NCBI GenBank assembly: GCA_050287965.1
Contig: JBNKCX010000003.1
Coordinates: 1 to 64,000 of the forward strand
Reading direction: 5' to 3'
Source: CBFDBF01 sp050287965
GTDB lineage: Bacteria; Pseudomonadota; Gammaproteobacteria; Chromatiales; Chromatiaceae
Length of the DNA stretch: 64,000 bases
The position numbers and the translations under genes were made by a program. The notes under the pieces were generated by a model, which saw nothing but the letters and a program-made list of their open reading frames with translations, ran no database searches and had not been told where the DNA came from. Shown piece by piece: positions 25,712 to 34,769 of the stretch (positions are counted from its first letter, which is position 1; every line of letters begins with the position of its first letter).

Positions 25712-25957
25712 ATGAGTGAAGAAATCCTTACCGAAGTAATCGCTTCTATTGCCAGACAGAAACAGTTGGATCCCGGCGTACTATCCGGCAAATCCGCTCT
25801 TGACGAGCTCGGTATTACGTCCCTCGACGCAATAACTATAGTTTATGAGATGGAGGAGGAGTTCGATATCGAGGTCCCGAGTGACGTCCTCGAAGGCCTG
25901 CGCACGGTCCAGGACATCGTGGACAGCATCTCGAGCCTCGTCGAAGACACCAGGTAG
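25712..25957 (+). CDS. Dedicated acyl carrier protein
   Basis: An 81-residue acidic carrier protein. The phosphopantetheine Ser is Ser37 in GITSLDAI (the usual DSL is TSL here), followed by the recognition helix IVYEMEEEFDIEVP. It starts at ATG 25712, 77 bp from the divergent RpfC start, and is followed by a ketoacyl synthase one base after its stop. The primary acpP would lie in the fab cluster, so this is a specialised carrier. Its place in a DSF locus suggests that it carries the acyl chain for signal synthesis, which is an inference. Confidence 0.88.
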   Translation: MSEEILTEVIASIARQKQLDPGVLSGKSALDELGITSLDAITIVYEMEEEFDIEVPSDVLEGLRTVQDIVDSISSLVEDTR

Positions 25958-25958
25958 C

Positions 25959-27170
25959 ATGCCGAAAACCGTCGTAATTACCGGCCTCGGCGCCATTTCC
26001 GCCCTTGGCCATAACAGTGACGAGTTCTGGAAGGCCCTGAAACAGGGCCGTTCGGGCATTCGCCCTCTGGAAAGCCTCCCCACGGATCTCTTGAATACGG
26101 GTATCGGCGCCGAGGTGCCGAACTTTAACCCGGAAGATGTTTTTCCGGGGAAGGAGATTCCTTATCTCGACAGGTTCAGCCAGTTGGCCCTGATTGCGGG
26201 AAAGGAGGCCATAGAGGACGCAGGTCTTCGGGCGTCCGACCTTGCTTCCGCCGCCGCCGTGGTGGGTTCCGGCTGTTGCGGCAAGCATACGGACGAAGAG
26301 ACCTACCAGAGGTTATACAGGCAGGGGAAGTCACGAGTCCATCCTTTGACCATACCGAAAGGGATGCCCAGCGCCGCCGCCAGTCAGGTCAGCATCCAGT
26401 TCGGGATCAAGGGGCCGGTCTTTACCGTGGCCAGCGCCTGCTCATCCGCCGCTCATTCCATTGCCCAGGCCGTGCTCATGATTCACAGCGGTCTCGTGGA
26501 TGTTGCTCTCACCGGAGGTACGGACGCACCTTTTACCTTCGGACTTATGAAGGCCTGGGATGCATTACGAGTGCTGTCTTCCGATACCTGTCGACCCTTC
26601 TCTGTAGATCGGAGCGGTCTGGTGCTTGGCGAAGGTGCGGGAATGGTGGTACTCGAATCCCTGGAACATGCTGAGCGCCGGGGAGCCCGGATATACGCCC
26701 GGTTGGCGGGATGTGGAATGTCATCCGACGCGGGCCACATCACCGACCCCTCTATGGACGGGGCCGCGAGAGCCATGGAGGCGGCGCTGAAGGATGCAGC
26801 TGTTTCTCCCGAGGAGGTGGACTACATCAATGCCCACGGAACCGGAACATTGGCAAACGACGTAACCGAGACGGATGCAATTCACCGTGTATTTGGTGAT
26901 CATGCCGGCCGGCTGGCGGTTTCCTCCATCAAGTCTATGCTCGGGCATACAATGGGAGCGGCGGGCGGTCTGGAATTGGTGGCGAGCGTGCTGGCAATAC
27001 GGGACGGTGTGGTACCACCCACTACCAATTTCACCTCTCCGGGAGAGCGGTGCGATCTGGACTATGTGCCTAATGAGGCGCGGGAGATGAGAGTAAGGAC
27101 GGCGCTGTCCAACTCTTTTGCTTTTGGTGGATTGAATGCGGTCCTGCTTGTTCGCGCTTTGGACCAATGA
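25959..27170 (+). CDS. Beta-ketoacyl-ACP synthase II-like enzyme
   Basis: A 403-residue condensing enzyme, KAS II/FabF type. The catalytic Cys161 is in VASACSSAAHS, His293 in NAHGTGTLAND, and Lys325/His330 in SIKSMLGHTMGAAG, so the Cys-His-His site is complete. It starts at ATG 25959, right after the carrier protein stop, and the two form a unit. FabF-type enzymes extend acyl-ACP with malonyl-ACP. Outside the main fab cluster, and between rpfC and rpfG, a role in making or modifying the DSF acyl chain is plausible. A polyketide or lipid side path is the alternative. Confidence 0.9.
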   Translation: MPKTVVITGLGAISALGHNSDEFWKALKQGRSGIRPLESLPTDLLNTGIGAEVPNFNPEDVFPGKEIPYLDRFSQLALIAGKEAIEDAGLRASDLASAAAVVGSGCCGKHTDEETYQRLYRQGKSRVHPLTIPKGMPSAAASQVSIQFGIKGPVFTVASACSSAAHSIAQAVLMIHSGLVDVALTGGTDAPFTFGLMKAWDALRVLSSDTCRPFSVDRSGLVLGEGAGMVVLESLEHAERRGARIYARLAGCGMSSDAGHITDPSMDGAARAMEAALKDAAVSPEEVDYINAHGTGTLANDVTETDAIHRVFGDHAGRLAVSSIKSMLGHTMGAAGGLELVASVLAIRDGVVPPTTNFTSPGERCDLDYVPNEAREMRVRTALSNSFAFGGLNAVLLVRALDQ

Positions 27171-27255
27171 ATTTCTTAGATAAATTTATAAACGGAATAA
27201 GAATTCCGGTGCATTCTTAACTCTCAAAAATTCTCATTTGGTCCGCTAAGGTATT

Positions 27256-28767
27256 TTATGAACTCATTCGCCAATCGATATTCTCATTAAGTGCCTTATC
27301 GGTTGCGGATAATTGGAGACTGTAGGGAAGGGGCGCAAGTTCGATATCAAAGTTCTTTCTTCGTAATTCCATATAGGATTCCACACGGTCAAGAGCAATC
27401 CGTCCGATCCCCCCCGACATGGGATGGATTTTCTGTTTCGCAAAATGGCGAAACACAAGTGCTATGTTTCGAACATCTTCTGATAAATCGTTATCTTTAA
27501 GTGCCGCGGTATAAAACTCCTTATAACAATGATGCAGAAGGTCAGAAATCTGCTCTTTGCGAATCGAAGGATGTCTCCAGGTAAGGCTTGTTGCGTCAAA
27601 ACGATCCAGATTCCGTTCCCATATTAGGCCGCTAGATCGGTATTCATTATACTGATTAGTTCCAGGAACGGGTGTCAGGATATAAAAAGAAGCTAAGGTG
27701 GGTCGGAGTTTTATGTTGGTTTCGAGCTGAAAAAGGATCTCCTCTTCCGTATCTTCAGGGAATCCTATGATATTTGAAAAATTCACTCTAATTCCGGCTT
27801 CACGGCAAAGACTGATGATTTCCTGATATTGTCCTGGTTGATTATGAAATTTGTTTACATGCTTCAGGGTCTCCCGATTGAATGATTCCACGCCAACGAA
27901 TATTTCATAGCAGTTTGCCTGGCTAAGGAGTTTCACAAGTTTTGGTTGTCTTGCGATTTGGGTATCACATTGGCAGAGGAATCCCAAATTGAGTTTTTCA
28001 TCGATCATCGCCTCAAGCAGTTCTGGAGCGTCGGGGTATTTGTTGAAGTTATCAGAGACGAACATAATCAATACAATGCCGGCTTTCTTTGCTCTGCGGA
28101 GACTCTCCATCGTAGTTTCCACGGAGACACTTCGAACCTGGCGCCCGGAGATCTTAATAACAGAGCAGTAGTCGCATTTATAAGGGCAGCCTCGAACAGG
28201 ATAGAGACCTAACATTGGATTCCAATAGCGGCTCATGTCCTTGGCGTCGGGGGGGGTGATAATTGGGCCGTCCAGGGTTATTGCCCAGCGCTGATCTTTT
28301 CCGTAGACCGGCTTAAGCTCACCATCTACGGCATCGGCAAGTATTTCCTGCCAAACCACCTCGGCTTCCGCCAGGGCAAAACTAACTCCACGACCCTGGA
28401 ACTGCGAAGTATCGCAGGTCATGACGTGAGGGCCGCCGATCACACAGTGTCGGACGCCGTGTTCGCGCGCATAGGCAGCCAGGTCCAGGGCGCGGTGGAA
28501 CTGGTGTGACTGGACCCCTACCAATGCGACCAAGGTAACGAAGTCCGGGTCCTCTTCGAGCAGTTTCAGGTATTCCAGGTTGTCCAGTACGTACTCATCC
28601 ACCGTATGCACGGTTACCGGCGTATTGTTAACCGTATCCGGGGTGAGGCTCGCTATGTGGAAAAGCGTTGCATTCGGCATAAAGCCTGTTTTGAATCGTT
28701 CCACCAAACCGTCAGCCGCATATTTGCTCGGCTTGATCAGTACTACTCTGAGCGGGGTCAATCTCAA
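27256..28767 (-). CDS. B12-binding-domain radical SAM protein
   Basis: A 503-residue protein. The N-terminal 130 residues resemble a cobalamin-binding fold (VVLIKPSKYAADGL, then VALVGVQSHQFHRALDLAAYAREHG and CVIGGPHV). The radical SAM core has the cluster motif CPYKCDYC (RGCPYKCDYCSVI), followed by FVSDNFNK and IFVGVESFNRETL. A C-terminal extension is helical and His-rich. Such proteins catalyse methylation or ring and chain modification, often on lipids, and the substrate is not clear. It lies between the ketoacyl synthase (convergent) and rpfG (same strand), 167 bp from rpfG. Confidence 0.85.
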   Translation of the reverse strand: MRLTPLRVVLIKPSKYAADGLVERFKTGFMPNATLFHIASLTPDTVNNTPVTVHTVDEYVLDNLEYLKLLEEDPDFVTLVALVGVQSHQFHRALDLAAYAREHGVRHCVIGGPHVMTCDTSQFQGRGVSFALAEAEVVWQEILADAVDGELKPVYGKDQRWAITLDGPIITPPDAKDMSRYWNPMLGLYPVRGCPYKCDYCSVIKISGRQVRSVSVETTMESLRRAKKAGIVLIMFVSDNFNKYPDAPELLEAMIDEKLNLGFLCQCDTQIARQPKLVKLLSQANCYEIFVGVESFNRETLKHVNKFHNQPGQYQEIISLCREAGIRVNFSNIIGFPEDTEEEILFQLETNIKLRPTLASFYILTPVPGTNQYNEYRSSGLIWERNLDRFDATSLTWRHPSIRKEQISDLLHHCYKEFYTAALKDNDLSEDVRNIALVFRHFAKQKIHPMSGGIGRIALDRVESYMELRRKNFDIELAPLPYSLQLSATDKALNENIDWRMSS

Positions 28768-28934
28768 TACTCCACAGACAAGAACGATATTTGCAATATA
28801 CCGTCAGATGCGTCTTGTTGCATCCCCGGGTAACATGCAAAATCTGGTGATCATAAGGGTCGGGCGGGCCTTAGCCGCCAATAGAGTTTCCTGGGCGGGC
28901 GAGGTCCGCTATATGAGTTAGAAGTCGGGTTGTG

Positions 28935-30029
28935 TTACAACAGAGAAGGTTGAGAGGGCGAAATCGTCTGAACCTTTTCCAATAGACCGGACTGCTCACT
29001 CCACTGGTTCTGGATAACCATCGCTTCCTCCAGTCTTGCCAGAAAGGCCTCTACACACTCCGGATCGAAATGCCGGCCTTTTTCCGCCTCCAGGAAATCC
29101 AGTATCTTGTCCAGCGGCCACGCCTTCTTGTACGGTCTGTCTGATCCCAGGGCGTCAAACACGTCGGCGACGGTTACGATGCGTGCCTCAATGGGTATTT
29201 TATCGCCGCTCAAGCCGTGAGGGTACCCGGAGCCGTCGAAACGTTCATGATGTCTGAGGGCGATCACGGCGCCGGTCTGGAGGAAGTAGGAGGGACTGTC
29301 ACGCAGGATTTCATATCCGATTTGCGTGTGCATCTGCATCAGACTCCACTCGGCGTCGGTCAATTTCCCCGGTTTCAGAAGAATGTGGTCCGGTACGCCG
29401 ATTTTCCCGATGTCATGCATAGGGGCCGCGTGTTTGATGATTTCACACCGTTCAGCGGGTAATCCCAGCTCATCGGCGATAAGATGGGAGTAGCGGGCCA
29501 TGCGGAGAACATGATAACCCGTGTCTTCATCGCGGAATTCGCCCGCCTTGGCGAGACGCAGCAGGGTCTCTTTTTCACGGTGTTCGACCTCATAGGTCTT
29601 CAGTTTTACCTCTTCCTCGAGCCAGCGGGCACGGTCTTTGATGATGGCCTGTTGCTGGCGCAGCTGTAGAAGGTTACGGCAGCGGGCGCGGCATTCATTA
29701 TGGTCTATAGGTTTGGTCAGAAAGTCGGTGGCACCGGCCTCCAGCGCGCGGTAGAGGACCGAACGGTCGTCAGCGCCGGTCACCACGATCACCGGCACGT
29801 CGGAGCAACTGGGAATCTGGCGCAGCCAATGGGTGAACTCGACACCATCCATCTCCGGCATCTTGTAGTCGGTTATGACCAGGTCGTGGGAATGGTCTTT
29901 TGCCCAATCCAGCGCCTTCACCGGATTGGCAAAGGATTCGATATTAATTTCGTCATCAATGGAGTGGATCAGCTCTTCAAGAATCATTCGGCTGACAGAC
30001 TGATCATCAATGATTAATACGGTAGACAT
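28935..30029 (-). CDS. rpfG: RpfG-type response regulator with HD-GYP domain
   Basis: A 364-residue protein. The N-terminal receiver has IIDDQSVS, the phosphoacceptor Asp in LVITDYKMPEMDG, and the Lys in LTKPID. A short coiled linker leads to an HD-GYP phosphodiesterase: HAAPMHDIGKIGVPD (HD pair), MHTQIGYEIL, and HHERFDGSGYPHGLSG with the GYP motif intact. It degrades c-di-GMP when activated by RpfC. Length and layout match Xanthomonas RpfG. The downstream overlap with cell-cell signalling genes (rpfF, rpfC) completes a DSF module. Confidence 0.9.
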   Translation of the reverse strand: MSTVLIIDDQSVSRMILEELIHSIDDEINIESFANPVKALDWAKDHSHDLVITDYKMPEMDGVEFTHWLRQIPSCSDVPVIVVTGADDRSVLYRALEAGATDFLTKPIDHNECRARCRNLLQLRQQQAIIKDRARWLEEEVKLKTYEVEHREKETLLRLAKAGEFRDEDTGYHVLRMARYSHLIADELGLPAERCEIIKHAAPMHDIGKIGVPDHILLKPGKLTDAEWSLMQMHTQIGYEILRDSPSYFLQTGAVIALRHHERFDGSGYPHGLSGDKIPIEARIVTVADVFDALGSDRPYKKAWPLDKILDFLEAEKGRHFDPECVEAFLARLEEAMVIQNQWSEQSGLLEKVQTISPSQPSLL

Positions 30030-30063
30030 GAATTATTCCCTGTTGCGCTTAACTCTTCATCAC

Positions 30064-30861
30064 TTACTCTTCTGACAAGGCCTGTTCCACCAGTCTCCTT
30101 ACATAGCCTGCCTCGAACGGTTTATCACAAACCGCCGATACTCCCGCCTGCTGTACCGCTGCCAATCGGTTTTCATTCTGCTCGCTGGTAACCATCAGTA
30201 TCGGTACGCTGGCCTGGGAACTGCCGCTTCGAATGTGTTCCACCAGTTCCTTTCCGTCCATCCGCGGCATGTTGTAGTCGGTGACGATGAGGTCGTAAAA
30301 GTTGTCGGCGATAAGGTCCATCGCTTCAATACCGTCGTTGGCTTCGGTGAACCTTTCCAGACCCATGGAGGCAAGGACCCGGCGAATGTGTTTCCGGGAG
30401 AGTGGGCTGTCGTCCACAATCAGTACCTCGATATTCTCGGGGTCGTAGTGTTCCAGCTGGAGGGCTTCCGGGTCGAGATGGTCCACGGTGGTGTTCAGTG
30501 CAATCTTCAATTCGGCCTCAGTAAAGGGCTTTGGCAGGATGGCGATGGCACCCGCTTGACGAATCGGTTCCAGATACCGGAAACGGGTTTCACTGGAAAT
30601 GAGCATAAAGGCGGTATCCTCCAGGGCGTCATCCCTCCGCATGGCGTGCACCAGATCGGTGCCGGACATATCGGGAAGATAAAGCGCACTGATCACCAGA
30701 TCCGGGGGGTAGGCCTGCATCTGAGAAAGTGCGTCGCCCCCGGTCTCTACTTTTGTTATTGCTGTAATTCCTAAGTTATTCAAATAGTTATCGATCAACT
30801 TTCGCTGCATACTGGAGGGCTCGACCAGCATAACCGTCATTTCACTGAACTTCAGGCCCAT
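30064..30861 (-). CDS. Two-receiver response regulator with degenerate first domain
   Basis: A 265-residue protein of two receiver domains and no output domain. ATG 30861 is preceded by GGAGGGGAG. In the second receiver the acidic pocket (VDDSPLSRKH), phosphoacceptor Asp (LIVTDYNMPRMDG) and Lys (CDKPF) are present. In the first, the acidic pocket is VEPSSMQRK, and the segment reads LVISALYLPDMSG, with Ala where the phosphoacceptor Asp should be, so it cannot be phosphorylated in the usual way. It probably acts by protein contact. It lies 34 bp upstream of rpfG on the same strand and is likely cotranscribed with it. Confidence 0.85.
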   Translation of the reverse strand: MGLKFSEMTVMLVEPSSMQRKLIDNYLNNLGITAITKVETGGDALSQMQAYPPDLVISALYLPDMSGTDLVHAMRRDDALEDTAFMLISSETRFRYLEPIRQAGAIAILPKPFTEAELKIALNTTVDHLDPEALQLEHYDPENIEVLIVDDSPLSRKHIRRVLASMGLERFTEANDGIEAMDLIADNFYDLIVTDYNMPRMDGKELVEHIRSGSSQASVPILMVTSEQNENRLAAVQQAGVSAVCDKPFEAGYVRRLVEQALSEE

Positions 30862-31050
30862 CGGAATTCTCCCCTCCAGCGGCTGTAAGGCGCTATTTGA
30901 TAAGAAATTATAACGGCAGGCCATGCTGCGAACTTTAGACCCTTAGGCCAGAGAATAGCGGGGAATGGTCACATTTTAGGCCCGGGAGGCCGGATCTCGG
31001 CGAGGGGGATTTCCCCGGAGATCGCAGGGGATAGGGGAGGATGTCCCGTT

Positions 31051-31662
31051 TCAGATGCTTCTGCTACTCGCCTCCCTGAAGGCTTCCCGGAAGTCAAAGT
31101 AGTCGGTGACCACGGGATATTGGGGGAACTCATCGATTACGTTCTGGGGTGGGCGGAACAGGATGCCGCGGTCCGCCTCAGCCAGCATGGTGGTGTCGTT
31201 GTAGGAGTCGCCTGCGGCGATGACCCTGTAGTTCAGGCCCTTGAAGGCTTTTACCGCCTGCCGCTTGCCGTCTTTCTGGCGGAGTTTGTAATCCACGACA
31301 AAGCCGTTTTCGTCCACCTGCAGCCGATGACAGAGTAGTGTGGGCCAGCCCAGTTGACGCATCATCGGGGCGGCGAATTCATAGAAGGTATCCGAGAGAA
31401 TCACCACCTGGAACCGTTCCCGCAGCCAGTCCAGGAACTCCCTGGCACCTTCCAGCGGGCCCATCCCGTCGATTACCTCCTGGATATCCGGTAGCCCGAG
31501 TTTGTGTTCTTCAAGGATGCGCAGTCGCTGCCGCATCAGGACGTCGTAGTCCGGTATGTCCCGGGTGGTCGCGCGCAGCTCCTCGATGCCGGTGCGTTCG
31601 GCAAAATTGATCCAGATCTCGGGGATGAGTACCCCCTCCAGGTCAAGGCAGGCGACTTCCAC
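31051..31662 (-). CDS. thrH: ThrH: phosphoserine phosphatase / phosphoserine:homoserine phosphotransferase
   Basis: A 203-residue HAD-superfamily protein matching ThrH. Motif I is CLDLEGVLIPEIW (nucleophile Asp), motif II is ILSDTFYEF, and motif III/IV is AAGDSYNDTTML. ThrH dephosphorylates phosphoserine and can pass phosphate to homoserine, which links serine and threonine synthesis. It starts at GTG 31662, with GAGGAG 8 bases upstream. It stands alone, with a stray transposon-end repeat just upstream. Confidence 0.9.
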   Translation of the reverse strand: MEVACLDLEGVLIPEIWINFAERTGIEELRATTRDIPDYDVLMRQRLRILEEHKLGLPDIQEVIDGMGPLEGAREFLDWLRERFQVVILSDTFYEFAAPMMRQLGWPTLLCHRLQVDENGFVVDYKLRQKDGKRQAVKAFKGLNYRVIAAGDSYNDTTMLAEADRGILFRPPQNVIDEFPQYPVVTDYFDFREAFREASSRSI

Positions 31663-31724
31663 GCGTGTATCTCCTCTTCAGTTTTTGTCGTTGGTGGATA
31701 CCGGAACGATCGGAAGCATACTAT

Positions 31725-31736
31725 GGAACCTCTGAT
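31725..31736. repeat. Solo end of the MITE family found at 36121-36243
   Basis: GGAACCTCTGAT matches the first 12 bases of the MITE terminal inverted repeat at 36121. No opposite end is visible nearby, so this is a remnant or a solo end. It lies in the 158-bp gap between thrH and the shikimate kinase gene. Confidence 0.5.
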
Positions 31737-31820
31737 GAATTCCATTCCGGTGCGCACGCTCCGCCCCGCGATGTTGGAAAGCGAGCAAGCAAGGGTGGTT
31801 CTGCAAGCGCGGATGCGGCT

Positions 31821-32357
31821 TCACCCGGACCCGATCCCGGCGGTCCGGGGTAGTTCAGCAAGCAGTTCTTCCACTATCTCGTCGGTGGTTTTGCCGGTCA
31901 CATTGAGAGTGATGTCGGCTTTCTCCCGATATTCCGGCAGACGTATCGCTAACAACTTCCGGGCCTTATCGAAATCCTTGAGTAACGGCCGTTTATTAAT
32001 CTTCTTTTTGGAATTGCGGTGTTTTTTAAGCTTTTTGATAATGGCATCAAAGTCCGATTCAAGGTAAACCACCGTGCCTATCCTGTTCAGATTTTCCACC
32101 GCATGAAAACCACCGCCGGTTGAAATGATGCAGTTGGAGGCGCCGGACTCCAGCCAGTCGGCTGTGCGTTTTTCCAGATCTCTGAAATATTCTTCCCCGC
32201 TTTTCTTGAATATGTTCTTGATGGTTCTGTTTTCAAGGCTCTCGATCAGGTCATCCGTATCGAGAGCATACATTCCGGTCTTTTTGACGAGGGCTCTGGC
32301 GACGGTTCCCTTGCCGACACCCATGAATCCGATAAGCACGATATTGTTGGAAGGCAT
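31821..32357 (-). CDS. aroK: Shikimate kinase
   Basis: A 178-residue kinase that phosphorylates shikimate at the 3-hydroxyl, in aromatic amino acid synthesis. The P-loop is GFMGVGKGT (Lys present; Gly in place of the usual Ser of GKS/T). The shikimate-binding DTDDLIE and the STGGGFHAV loop are present, and a Lys-rich lid (KKHRNSKKKINKRPLL) lies near residue 120. The genome may hold another copy in the usual aroKB operon, since this one stands alone and has a divergent lid, so the number of copies is open. Confidence 0.85.
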   Translation of the reverse strand: MPSNNIVLIGFMGVGKGTVARALVKKTGMYALDTDDLIESLENRTIKNIFKKSGEEYFRDLEKRTADWLESGASNCIISTGGGFHAVENLNRIGTVVYLESDFDAIIKKLKKHRNSKKKINKRPLLKDFDKARKLLAIRLPEYREKADITLNVTGKTTDEIVEELLAELPRTAGIGSG

Positions 32358-32901
32358 AGAAAAACCGAGGGGAAATGAAAACGTACCGGCTATTATTCGT
32401 TCCCCGCCGGAATAGTCAATGAGGATTCCCCTATTTCATGTCATCTTGCAAAGGGATCTGCAGTTTGATCGTAAAAGCCGCCTGCGTGCCCTATTTGCCG
32501 GTTCCCCGGAACCGTGAGGAGATCAGCTTCAGGAGAGATGCCGGATTCTTGCAGGTTTTTATCTCCTGAACATTCGCAAATATGTCGATATTTTCATCTG
32601 TTTTCCGAATATGGCGGAGAATGAAACATCTTTTGGATGCTGTCATGATTCGCAGTCCGGGTGCAAATGGATGCGGAAATATCGGCCAGGGGTGGAGGGC
32701 GCGGATTCAGCGAATTCAACCGGGGCGGTTGAACGTATTCTGGTCAATAAAAGCCGGTCGTCTTTCGCCGGAACAGCGCCGAAATTCCTGCTGTTCAGAT
32801 CGCAGGAATGGGAGGCGGGGCGTTCGTGGGAAGGTGTTAAGAATTCGTAAAGATTTGTTCTGTTAAAATGGGGCAGAGTAATAACCAAGGAAATACCTGC
32901 G
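32358..32901. other. Long divergent intergenic region
   Basis: About 540 bp between the shikimate kinase gene (minus) and the hydroxylase gene (plus). Open frames here have no ribosome site and no recognisable product. A perfect inverted repeat, CGGTTCC/GGAACCG, lies near 32496-32511. No RNA gene is recognised. Confidence 0.5.
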
Positions 32902-33789
32902 ATGAGTGTGGATTTGAACAGTTGGGCCCTGGAAAACCAGACCTACATCAGGCTCGGGTTTTTTTTCGGCGTCTTTGCCATTATGGCACTGTGGGAGGTC
33001 ATGGCCCCCCGCCGCACTCTGCAGGTGTCCAAGCCGGTGCGTTGGGCGAACAATCTGGTGCTGGTATTTATGAACATACTCCTGCTGCGACTCGTTTTTC
33101 CCGCTACTGCCGTGGGTGTGGCGTTGCTCGCGCAGGGGCGGGGCTGGGGCGTGATCAACTACTACGGATGGAACGGCTGGGATGTCGTGGTGATCTCGGT
33201 GGTGGTTCTGGACTTTTTTATCTATCTGCAGCACGTTATGGTGCATGCGATTCCTATACTATGGCGTCTGCACCGGGTGCACCATGCCGACCTCGATTAC
33301 GATGTCACCACGGGGGCGCGTTTTCATCCCCTTGAGATTCTGCTCTCCATGCTGATCAAGCTCAGCGTTATTCTTCTGCTGGGCGCGCCGGCATTGGCGG
33401 TACTGATGTTCGAAGTGATCCTGAATGCAACTGCCATGTTTAATCACGGTAATGTCAGATTGCCTGAGTCGCTGGACCGCCTTCTGCGTTGGGTCATTGT
33501 GACACCCGATATGCATCGGGTTCATCATTCGGTGGAGGATGACGAGGCGAACAGTAATTTCGGATTTAACCTCCCCTGGTGGGATCGGGCGTTCGGCACC
33601 TACCGGGATCAGCCGCGTGGGGGGCAGGAAGGGATGACTATCGGTATTCGTTCTTACCGCGACACCCGGTGGTGCTGCTGGTTGCCGGGTCTGCTAACCC
33701 TGCCGTTTGTCGGTAAGATAAGCGCTTACGCCATCAACCGCAGAACCTGGGAAGATCCGGACAGGGGCGCTCGGGAAGGGGATCAGTAA
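32902..33789 (+). CDS. Membrane fatty acid hydroxylase (sterol desaturase superfamily)
   Basis: A 295-residue integral membrane protein with about four helices and the His motifs of the non-haem di-iron hydroxylase family: HVMVH (at the end of helix 3), HRVHH, FNHGN, then HRVHHS near the C-terminus. These enzymes use O2 to hydroxylate or desaturate lipid chains. It lies 14 bp upstream of an arsS-like gene and probably heads that operon, so it may act on an arsenolipid or related molecule, or simply on membrane lipids. The substrate is unknown. Confidence 0.85.
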   Translation: MSVDLNSWALENQTYIRLGFFFGVFAIMALWEVMAPRRTLQVSKPVRWANNLVLVFMNILLLRLVFPATAVGVALLAQGRGWGVINYYGWNGWDVVVISVVVLDFFIYLQHVMVHAIPILWRLHRVHHADLDYDVTTGARFHPLEILLSMLIKLSVILLLGAPALAVLMFEVILNATAMFNHGNVRLPESLDRLLRWVIVTPDMHRVHHSVEDDEANSNFGFNLPWWDRAFGTYRDQPRGGQEGMTIGIRSYRDTRWCCWLPGLLTLPFVGKISAYAINRRTWEDPDRGAREGDQ

Positions 33790-33803
33790 AGGCAGATCAG
33801 ACT

Positions 33804-34769
33804 ATGCACGAAATGCTTCCAAAACTCATCGAATCCGATTTTCCGGCATTGCAGCGGGGAGAATTACGTACGTTGCAGGTCAATATGGGGTATCGCTGTA
33901 ATCAGCAATGTCTTCACTGCCATGTCAATGCGGGCCCTAATCGTCGCGAGATGATGGATGCGGAGACCGTCGACACGGTCCTTGAGTTTCTGCAGGTGGG
34001 CACCATTGAGATCCTCGACATCACCGGCGGCGCTCCCGAACTTAATCCTGAGTTCCGCCGTCTGGTAACAGCTGCTCGCCAACAAGGGGTGCACGTGATG
34101 GATCGCAGCAACCTCACCGTCCTCAACGAGCGCGGACTCGAGGGGATGGTGGAGTTTCTTGCCGATGAAGGGGTGGAGATCGTCGCCTCCCTGCCTTGCT
34201 ATCTACAGGAGAATATCGACGCCCAACGCGGTTCCGGTGTCTATGCGTCCAGTATCGAGGCATTGCGCAGGCTGAACGAACTCGGTTACGGCAAACAGGA
34301 TAGCGGGTTGGTGCTCAACCTGATGTTCAACCCGGCCGGCCCCAGTCTGCCGCCGCCGCAGGCCGTTCTGGAGGCGGATTACCGGCGGGAGCTGCAGCAG
34401 CGGGAGGGCGTTGTATTCAACAAGCTGTATGTCCTGGTAAACATGCCGATCCAGCGATTCGGCAGTATGTTGGTATCCCAGGGAAGATTCGATGAGTACA
34501 TGGATCTTCTGAAAGGCTCATATCAGGAGGCAAACCTGGACAACGTAATGTGTCGTTCCCTGTTAAGCGTCGATTGGCAGGGTTATGTCTATGATTGCGA
34601 TTTCAACCAGATGCTGGGAATGCCGCTGCAGTTTGCGGGTAAGGGCAGGTGTCGTCTGCGGGAACTGCTCGGACAGGATCTGGAAGGCCTGCCCGTCCTG
34701 GTGGCGGATCACTGCTACGGCTGTACCGCAGGACAGGGCTGTAGTTGCGGCGGGGCCTTGAATGAATGA
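33804..34769 (+). CDS. arsS: ArsS-like arsenosugar biosynthesis radical SAM protein
   Basis: A 321-residue radical SAM protein of the ArsS/TIGR04167 type. The cluster motif is CNQQCLHC, followed by DITGGAPEL and a C-terminal DUF3641-like Cys-rich tail (MCRSLLSVDWQG, YDCDFNQML, HCYGCTAGQGCSCGG). ArsS is proposed to move the 5'-deoxyadenosyl group of SAM to dimethylarsenite, the step that starts arsenosugar synthesis. Two TIGR04283/TIGR04282-type glycosyltransferases follow in overlapping frames. No arsM methyltransferase is adjacent. Confidence 0.88.
   Translation: MHEMLPKLIESDFPALQRGELRTLQVNMGYRCNQQCLHCHVNAGPNRREMMDAETVDTVLEFLQVGTIEILDITGGAPELNPEFRRLVTAARQQGVHVMDRSNLTVLNERGLEGMVEFLADEGVEIVASLPCYLQENIDAQRGSGVYASSIEALRRLNELGYGKQDSGLVLNLMFNPAGPSLPPPQAVLEADYRRELQQREGVVFNKLYVLVNMPIQRFGSMLVSQGRFDEYMDLLKGSYQEANLDNVMCRSLLSVDWQGYVYDCDFNQMLGMPLQFAGKGRCRLRELLGQDLEGLPVLVADHCYGCTAGQGCSCGGALNE

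Noticed and set aside
32582..32866. Small plus-strand ORFs before the hydroxylase gene
   Set aside because: No ribosome site, poor protein character, and overlapping frames of similar length; treated as intergenic.
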